Shown here: positions 5,992-10,083 of the stretch, piece by piece | Layout of the letters: each line of letters starts with the position of its first letter | Position numbering within the stretch: the first letter of the stretch is position 1 | Source: an uncultured Bilophila sp. | GTDB taxonomy: Bacteria; Desulfobacterota; Desulfovibrionia; Desulfovibrionales; Desulfovibrionaceae | Length of the DNA stretch: 10,083 nucleotides | Direction of reading: 5' to 3' | Assembly: GCA_902373525.1 (NCBI GenBank) | Contig: CABKMN010000082.1 | Span: 1-10,083 of the forward strand | The notes under the pieces: model-generated | What the model was told of the DNA's origin: nothing | What the model saw: the letters and a program-made list of their open reading frames with translations, nothing else | Database searches by the model: none | Program-made: the position numbers and the translations under genes

Positions 5992-6019
5992 TATATAGGA
6001 CGGAACCGGCATTCGGCAA
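5992..6019 (-). promoter_or_regulatory. Likely vegetative promoter of the grpE-mlaEF-MCE operon
   Basis: Reading the minus strand, TTGCCG (6019-6014), 16 bases, then TATATA (5997-5992). It lies entirely within the 93-base gap between the oppD stop and the grpE start. It resembles a housekeeping-type promoter, not a heat-shock type, and no heat-shock operator is seen. Confidence 0.55.
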
Positions 6020-6022
6020 CTC

Positions 6023-7042
<1,020 letters not shown>

Positions 7043-7074
7043 GGGCGCTCCAAAAGAAAGTTCCGAATAAAAAA

Positions 7075-7103
7075 AGTATAGACTATATGCGGGTTAAGGG
7101 CAA
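7075..7103 (-). promoter_or_regulatory. Promoter of the oppD-type gene
   Basis: On the minus strand TTGCCC (7103-7098), a 17-base spacer and TATACT (7080-7075) lie 32 bases upstream of the ATG. The spacing is ideal and the -10 differs from consensus at one base. This supports independent transcription of the orphan ATPase gene. Confidence 0.65.
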
Positions 7104-7142
7104 GGAAACCCGGCCCCGGTCCAAAATCTTCTCATGCCTCAA

Positions 7143-7159
7143 TTGACATTTATTTTCAA
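7143..7159. promoter_or_regulatory. Fur box controlling the feo operon
   Basis: TTGACATTTATTTTCAA is an imperfect palindrome matching 15 of 17 positions of WTGAAAATNATTTTCAW, the Fur motif I recall as described for Desulfovibrio. It covers the -35 element and part of the spacer of the feo promoter, so iron-loaded Fur bound here would exclude RNA polymerase. It lies about 40 bases upstream of the oppD -35 on the other strand. Confidence 0.75.
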
Positions 7160-7170
7160 AAATCTATAGA
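7143..7170 (+). promoter_or_regulatory. feo operon promoter
   Basis: A perfect -35 TTGACA (7143-7148), a 16-base spacer and TATAGA (7165-7170) precede the first gene. The predicted start near 7177 gives a leader of about 37 bases, ending in the strong ribosome site GGGAGGGG (7203-7210) three bases before the ATG at 7214. Confidence 0.7.
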
Positions 7171-7213
7171 AAGGGCAGATCACATTCGTGTCTTATTTTG
7201 TTGGGAGGGGCAC

Positions 7214-7429
7214 ATGGTTGCGGAAAACGTCGTCACGGGAGGCGCCTTTCCGTGGGATTCCCTGCTCGTCGTGCTGCTTATCGTCGGCGCGGCGTGGTAT
7301 GTCGGCCGCCGGATCAACGCCATGAAACGCCCGGTGTGCAACGGCGGCTGCGCCGGATGCCACGGAGCCCGAAGGGGCCGCGGATGTGCCTTTCCGAATG
7401 GTCCGGGCAACCGCCGGGACGTTCGATAA
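7214..7429 (+). CDS. FeoB-associated Cys-rich membrane protein
   Basis: This 71-residue protein has a single membrane helix (about residues 16-30, SLLVVLLIVGAAWYV) followed by a basic stretch and a short Cys-rich cytosolic tail. C42, C46, C49 and C58 lie in the C-x3-C-x2-C pattern of FeoB-associated Cys-rich membrane proteins (PF12669-like). Such peptides are encoded in feo operons and are thought to assist or regulate FeoB, perhaps by binding Fe(II) or a cluster; the exact role is not established. Here it comes first in the operon, ahead of feoA, whereas it is often last, after feoB. It has the strongest ribosome site in the operon. The C-terminal tail is short, basic and Gly/Arg-rich. Confidence 0.85.
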   Translation: MVAENVVTGGAFPWDSLLVVLLIVGAAWYVGRRINAMKRPVCNGGCAGCHGARRGRGCAFPNGPGNRRDVR

Positions 7430-7462
7430 CGCCGTCAGGACACCTGTTTGAGGGGGAGTGCC

Positions 7463-7819
7463 ATGTTTGGATTTTGCCACAGGAAGCGCGGGGAGGAATC
7501 CCGCGAGGAACATATATGCCCGCATGACGGGTGCTGCGGCGGGGACGGCTGTCCGCTTTCCCGCGAGATGCGGGAGGCCGGGCTCATGTCCCTGCGCCGG
7601 ATGAAGGAAGGGCAGAAGGCCCGCATCGCCCACGTTCAGGCCAGCGGCGAGCTCGGACGGCGCATCCGCGACATGGGGCTGATCCCCGGCGCGGAAGTCG
7701 AAGTGGTGGGACGCGCGCCCCTGCGCGATCCCGTGGCCCTGCGTCTGCCGGGCTTCACCCTGAGCCTGCGCAACAACGAGGCCGACTACATCGTCGTCGA
7801 GCCGCTGGAAGCGGACTGA
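7463..7819 (+). CDS. feoA: FeoA family protein with Cys-rich N-terminal extension
   Basis: FeoA proteins are small cytosolic SH3-like partners of the FeoB iron transporter. The FeoA domain is residues about 42-118 (MSLRRMKEGQKARIAHVQ, then LGRRIRDMGLIPGAEVEVV and DPVALRLPG). That part alone is 77 residues, the usual full length. The preceding 41 residues are additional and hold five cysteines (5, 19, 24, 25, 30) in an arrangement CP-x3-CC-x4-CP, recalling the Cys-rich tail of the small protein encoded before it. I chose ATG 7463, which has GGGGGAG four bases upstream; a TTG at 7448 lacks support. A second ATG at 7586 has GGGAGG at ideal spacing and would give the canonical short FeoA, so both forms may be made. 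feoB starts 8 bp after the stop. Confidence 0.88.
   Translation: MFGFCHRKRGEESREEHICPHDGCCGGDGCPLSREMREAGLMSLRRMKEGQKARIAHVQASGELGRRIRDMGLIPGAEVEVVGRAPLRDPVALRLPGFTLSLRNNEADYIVVEPLEAD
7572..7577 (+). promoter_or_regulatory. Internal ribosome binding site for a short FeoA
   Basis: GGGAGG lies eight bases before the in-frame ATG at 7586 (residue 42 of the long form). Initiation here would produce a 77-residue FeoA without the Cys-rich extension. The site encodes Arg-Glu-Ala in the long form, so chance occurrence is possible. Confidence 0.45.
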
Positions 7820-7827
7820 AGGGCGTC

Positions 7828-10020
7828 ATGGATCAGCTTACCATCGCCCTCGCGGGCAACCCGAACTCGGGCAAGACCACGGCCTTCAATTCGCTGACCG
7901 GTTCGCACCAGCATGTGGGGAACTATCCCGGCATCACCGTGGAAAAGAAGGAAGGCTTCATCAGGATGCCTTCCGGGCAGACCGTGCGGGTCATCGACCT
8001 GCCCGGCACCTATTCGCTGACGGCCTATACGCAGGAAGAGACGGTCGCCCGGCATGTGCTGGCGCAGGAGCGGCCCGACGTGGTCATCGACGTCCTCAAC
8101 GCGGGCGCGCTGGAACGCAACCTGTATCTGACCATTCAGCTTCTCGAACTCGGCGTACCCGTGGTGCTGGCCCTGAACATGATGGACGAGGCCGCCGGAC
8201 AGGGCATGACCATTGATCTCGAACGCCTTTCGCAGCGTCTCGGCTTCCCGGTCATGGCGACCGTGGCCCGCACCGGCGAAGGACTTCCCGAACTGCTCAA
8301 GGCCACCGAAGCCTACGTCGAAACGCGGCGCGGCGCGCCGTGGATGCCGCTGCACATTTCCTACGGCCCGGACCTCGATCCGGTCCTGCGGGACATGGAG
8401 GCCGCCATCGGTGAGGCCGGTTTGCTGGCTCCGGAATACCCCGCCCGCTGGGTCGCGCTCAAGCTGCTGGAAACGGACGAGGAAATCCTCGCCCGCACCC
8501 GCGCCGAAGCCCCCGAACTCGCCGCCGATCTTGAACGGCAGGTGGACGAGGTGACGCGGCACATGCGGGACACCCTGAACACATGGCCGGAAGCCGTCAT
8601 CGCGGACTATCGGTATGGGTTCATTTCCTCGCTGCTCCGGGACGGCGTGCTGGTCCGCAAGCAGGACATGCACGCGCGCATCCAGCTTTCCGACCGCATG
8701 GACAAGGTGCTGACGCATCCGTTCATGGGGCCGATGATCATGCTCGGGGTGCTCTATCTGCTGTACACCGTCACCTTCACGATTGGGGAAATCCCGATGG
8801 GTTGGGTGGAGGCGGGCTTCGGCCTGCTGCGCGAGGGCGCGGACGCGGTGTTGCCGGACGGGCAGCTCAAGTCGCTGGTGCTTTCCGGCATCATCGACGG
8901 CGTGGGCGGCGTCATGAGTTTCGTGCCGCTGATCATGTTGATCTTTCTCCAGATTTCGTTCCTTGAGGACACCGGGTACATGGCGCGCATGGCCTACATG
9001 CTGGACCGCATCTTCCGCATTTTCGGCCTGCACGGGTGTTCGGTGATGCCGTTCATCGTTGGCGGCGGCATTGCGGGAGGTTGTGCGGTTCCCGGCGTGC
9101 TGGCGGCCCGCACCCTGCGGAGCCCGCGCGAGAAGATGGCGACGCTGCTCACGGTGCCGTTCATGGCCTGCGGGGCCAAGCTGCCGGTGTTCATCCTTTT
9201 TTCCGGTGTCTTTTTCCCCGGCCACGAGGCGGCGGTGATGTTCGGCCTGACGCTGACGGGCTGGATTGTGGCCTTGCTGACGGCCCGCCTGCTGCGTTCG
9301 ACGATCATTCGTGGGCCGTCCACGCCGTTCGTGATGGAGCTTCCGCCCTACCGTCTGCCCACGCTGCTCGGGCTGGGCATCCACACGGGCGAGCGCACGT
9401 TGGAGTATTTGAAGAAGGCGGGCACGGTCATTCTCGCCATTTCGATCATTTTGTGGGCGGCGATGGCTTATCCTGAGCTGCCGTTGGACACGCGGGCGCA
9501 TTTCGCGGGTCAGCAGCAGACCATCGAGGCGAATCTTGAAGCCGCGGTTCCGGGGAGTTCCGAGGCCGCGGCGCTTGAGGAGCGGTTGGCGGCGCTGCAC
9601 GGCGAACGTGCGGAGCGTGCGCTCCAGCATTCGTTCGCAGGGCGTTTGGGCATGGCGCTTGAGCCGCTGACGGAGCCCGCCGGGTTCGACTGGCGCACGG
9701 ACATCGCGCTTGTGGGCGGTTTCGCGGCGAAGGAAGTGATCGTCGCCACGCTCGGCACGGCCTATTCGCTCGGGGACATCGATCCCGACGATCCCACGCC
9801 GCTCGCGCAGCAGATACGCAACGACGGGCGCTGGACGCCCGCCACGGCCTTGGCGTTGCTGGTCTTTGTCCTCTTGTATGCGCCCTGTCTCGTGACCGTC
9901 GCCGCCATCCGGCAGGAGACGGGTTCGTGGGGCTGGCCCGTGTTCAGCATGGTGTTCAACACCGTGGTCGCCTTTGCCGCCGCCGTCGCCGTGCGGCATG
10001 TGGCCGGGTTGTTCCTGTAG
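7828..10020 (+). CDS. feoB: Ferrous iron transporter FeoB
   Basis: FeoB carries Fe(II) across the inner membrane and has a cytosolic GTPase domain. It has 730 residues, within the usual 650-780. GTPase motifs are complete: G1 GNPNSGKT (10-17), G2 Thr37 in NYPGITVEK, G3 DLPG (57-60), G4 NMMD (117-120), with a helical regulatory domain to about 280. The membrane domain has two gate regions: GGGIAGGCAVPG with Cys419, and VPFMACGAKLPVF with Cys448. An Ala/Glu/Gln-rich polar stretch of some 60 residues (about 555-615) separates the later helices, before GGFAAKEVIVATLGTAYSLG. The ATG is preceded by AAGGG. It is third in the operon after the Cys-rich peptide and feoA, with Fur-type control upstream and a perfect hairpin just after the stop. 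Confidence 0.96.
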   Translation: MDQLTIALAGNPNSGKTTAFNSLTGSHQHVGNYPGITVEKKEGFIRMPSGQTVRVIDLPGTYSLTAYTQEETVARHVLAQERPDVVIDVLNAGALERNLYLTIQLLELGVPVVLALNMMDEAAGQGMTIDLERLSQRLGFPVMATVARTGEGLPELLKATEAYVETRRGAPWMPLHISYGPDLDPVLRDMEAAIGEAGLLAPEYPARWVALKLLETDEEILARTRAEAPELAADLERQVDEVTRHMRDTLNTWPEAVIADYRYGFISSLLRDGVLVRKQDMHARIQLSDRMDKVLTHPFMGPMIMLGVLYLLYTVTFTIGEIPMGWVEAGFGLLREGADAVLPDGQLKSLVLSGIIDGVGGVMSFVPLIMLIFLQISFLEDTGYMARMAYMLDRIFRIFGLHGCSVMPFIVGGGIAGGCAVPGVLAARTLRSPREKMATLLTVPFMACGAKLPVFILFSGVFFPGHEAAVMFGLTLTGWIVALLTARLLRSTIIRGPSTPFVMELPPYRLPTLLGLGIHTGERTLEYLKKAGTVILAISIILWAAMAYPELPLDTRAHFAGQQQTIEANLEAAVPGSSEAAALEERLAALHGERAERALQHSFAGRLGMALEPLTEPAGFDWRTDIALVGGFAAKEVIVATLGTAYSLGDIDPDDPTPLAQQIRNDGRWTPATALALLVFVLLYAPCLVTVAAIRQETGSWGWPVFSMVFNTVVAFAAAVAVRHVAGLFL

Positions 10021-10025
10021 AAAGA

Positions 10026-10079
10026 TTGGGGAGGGGGGAAGGAAACTTTCTGGAGAAAGTTTCCTTCCCCCCTCCCCAA
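10026..10079 (+). terminator. Perfect 25-bp inverted repeat ending the feo operon
   Basis: Arms 10026-10050 and 10055-10079 are exact reverse complements around a TGGA loop, starting five bases after the feoB stop. The 5' arm is G-rich and the 3' arm C/T-rich. There is no U-tract; the sequence continues ACCC to the window end. The tip CTTTCTGGAGAAAG (10047-10060) is identical, read along the transcript, to the tip of the hairpin after the lipoprotein gene, and the 3' arm resembles positions 5-34. Confidence 0.8.
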
Positions 10080-10083
10080 ACCC

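Noticed and set aside
5941..6022. CIRCE or other heat-shock operator before grpE
   Set aside because: No TTAGCACTC-type inverted repeat or heat-shock promoter pattern is present.
7448..7462. TTG start for FeoA at 7448
   Set aside because: The ribosome site GGGGGAG lies downstream of it and fits the ATG at 7463.
7786..9999. A 737-codon open frame on the minus strand opposite feoB
   Set aside because: It is Arg/His/Gln-rich in the manner of antisense frames in GC-rich genes, and feoB has complete motifs and a ribosome site.

Overview
The window is GC-rich, densely packed bacterial DNA, most likely from an anaerobic member of the Desulfovibrionaceae (Desulfovibrio or Bilophila-like). This is an inference from three things: a feo operon with a Desulfovibrio-type Fur box, a GrpE with a cysteine-bearing N-terminus, and G-rich/C-rich terminator hairpins. 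No rRNA or other marker gene is present to settle it. There is no tRNA, CRISPR array, insertion sequence or phage gene.

Layout. Positions 1-500 hold no convincing gene. They look like the meeting point of two convergent transcription units: the truncated arm of a hairpin at the left edge, a 32-base sequence present in two inverted copies (49-80 and 389-420, 29/32 identical), a canonical U-tract terminator (97-133), and a perfect 28-bp hairpin (439-496) that ends the next gene. A minus-strand pair follows: an outer-membrane-type auxiliary lipoprotein of the PqiC/ABC_trans_aux family (501-1097) and an HTH-cupin regulator (1094-1666), overlapping by ATGA. The regulator is divergent from a LysE/RhtB-type exporter (1744-2322), with a clear promoter and a small palindrome between them.

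Positions 2408-5929 form one minus-strand operon, transcribed grpE, mlaE (with a fused N-terminal STAS/MlaB-like domain), mlaF, then an MCE protein. Junctions are 2 bp or ATGA overlaps. This is an Mla-type phospholipid/lipid transporter of the inner membrane. Its expected partner lipoprotein lies on the far side of the regulator/exporter pair, which suggests the pair was inserted into the operon. An apparently orphan OppD/DppD-type peptide transporter ATPase (6023-7042) comes next, with its own good promoter.

On the plus strand, 7143-10079 is a complete ferrous iron uptake operon: promoter with overlapping Fur box, a FeoB-associated Cys-rich membrane peptide, FeoA with an unusual Cys-rich N-terminal extension and a second well-placed internal start, FeoB, and a perfect 25-bp hairpin. 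That hairpin shares its central 14 bases with the one after the lipoprotein.

I do not see an obviously new multi-gene system. The most interesting points are the terminator-associated repeat family, the Cys-rich FeoA with two possible starts, the split lipid-transport operon with its captured lipoprotein gene, and grpE driving a lipid-transport operon.
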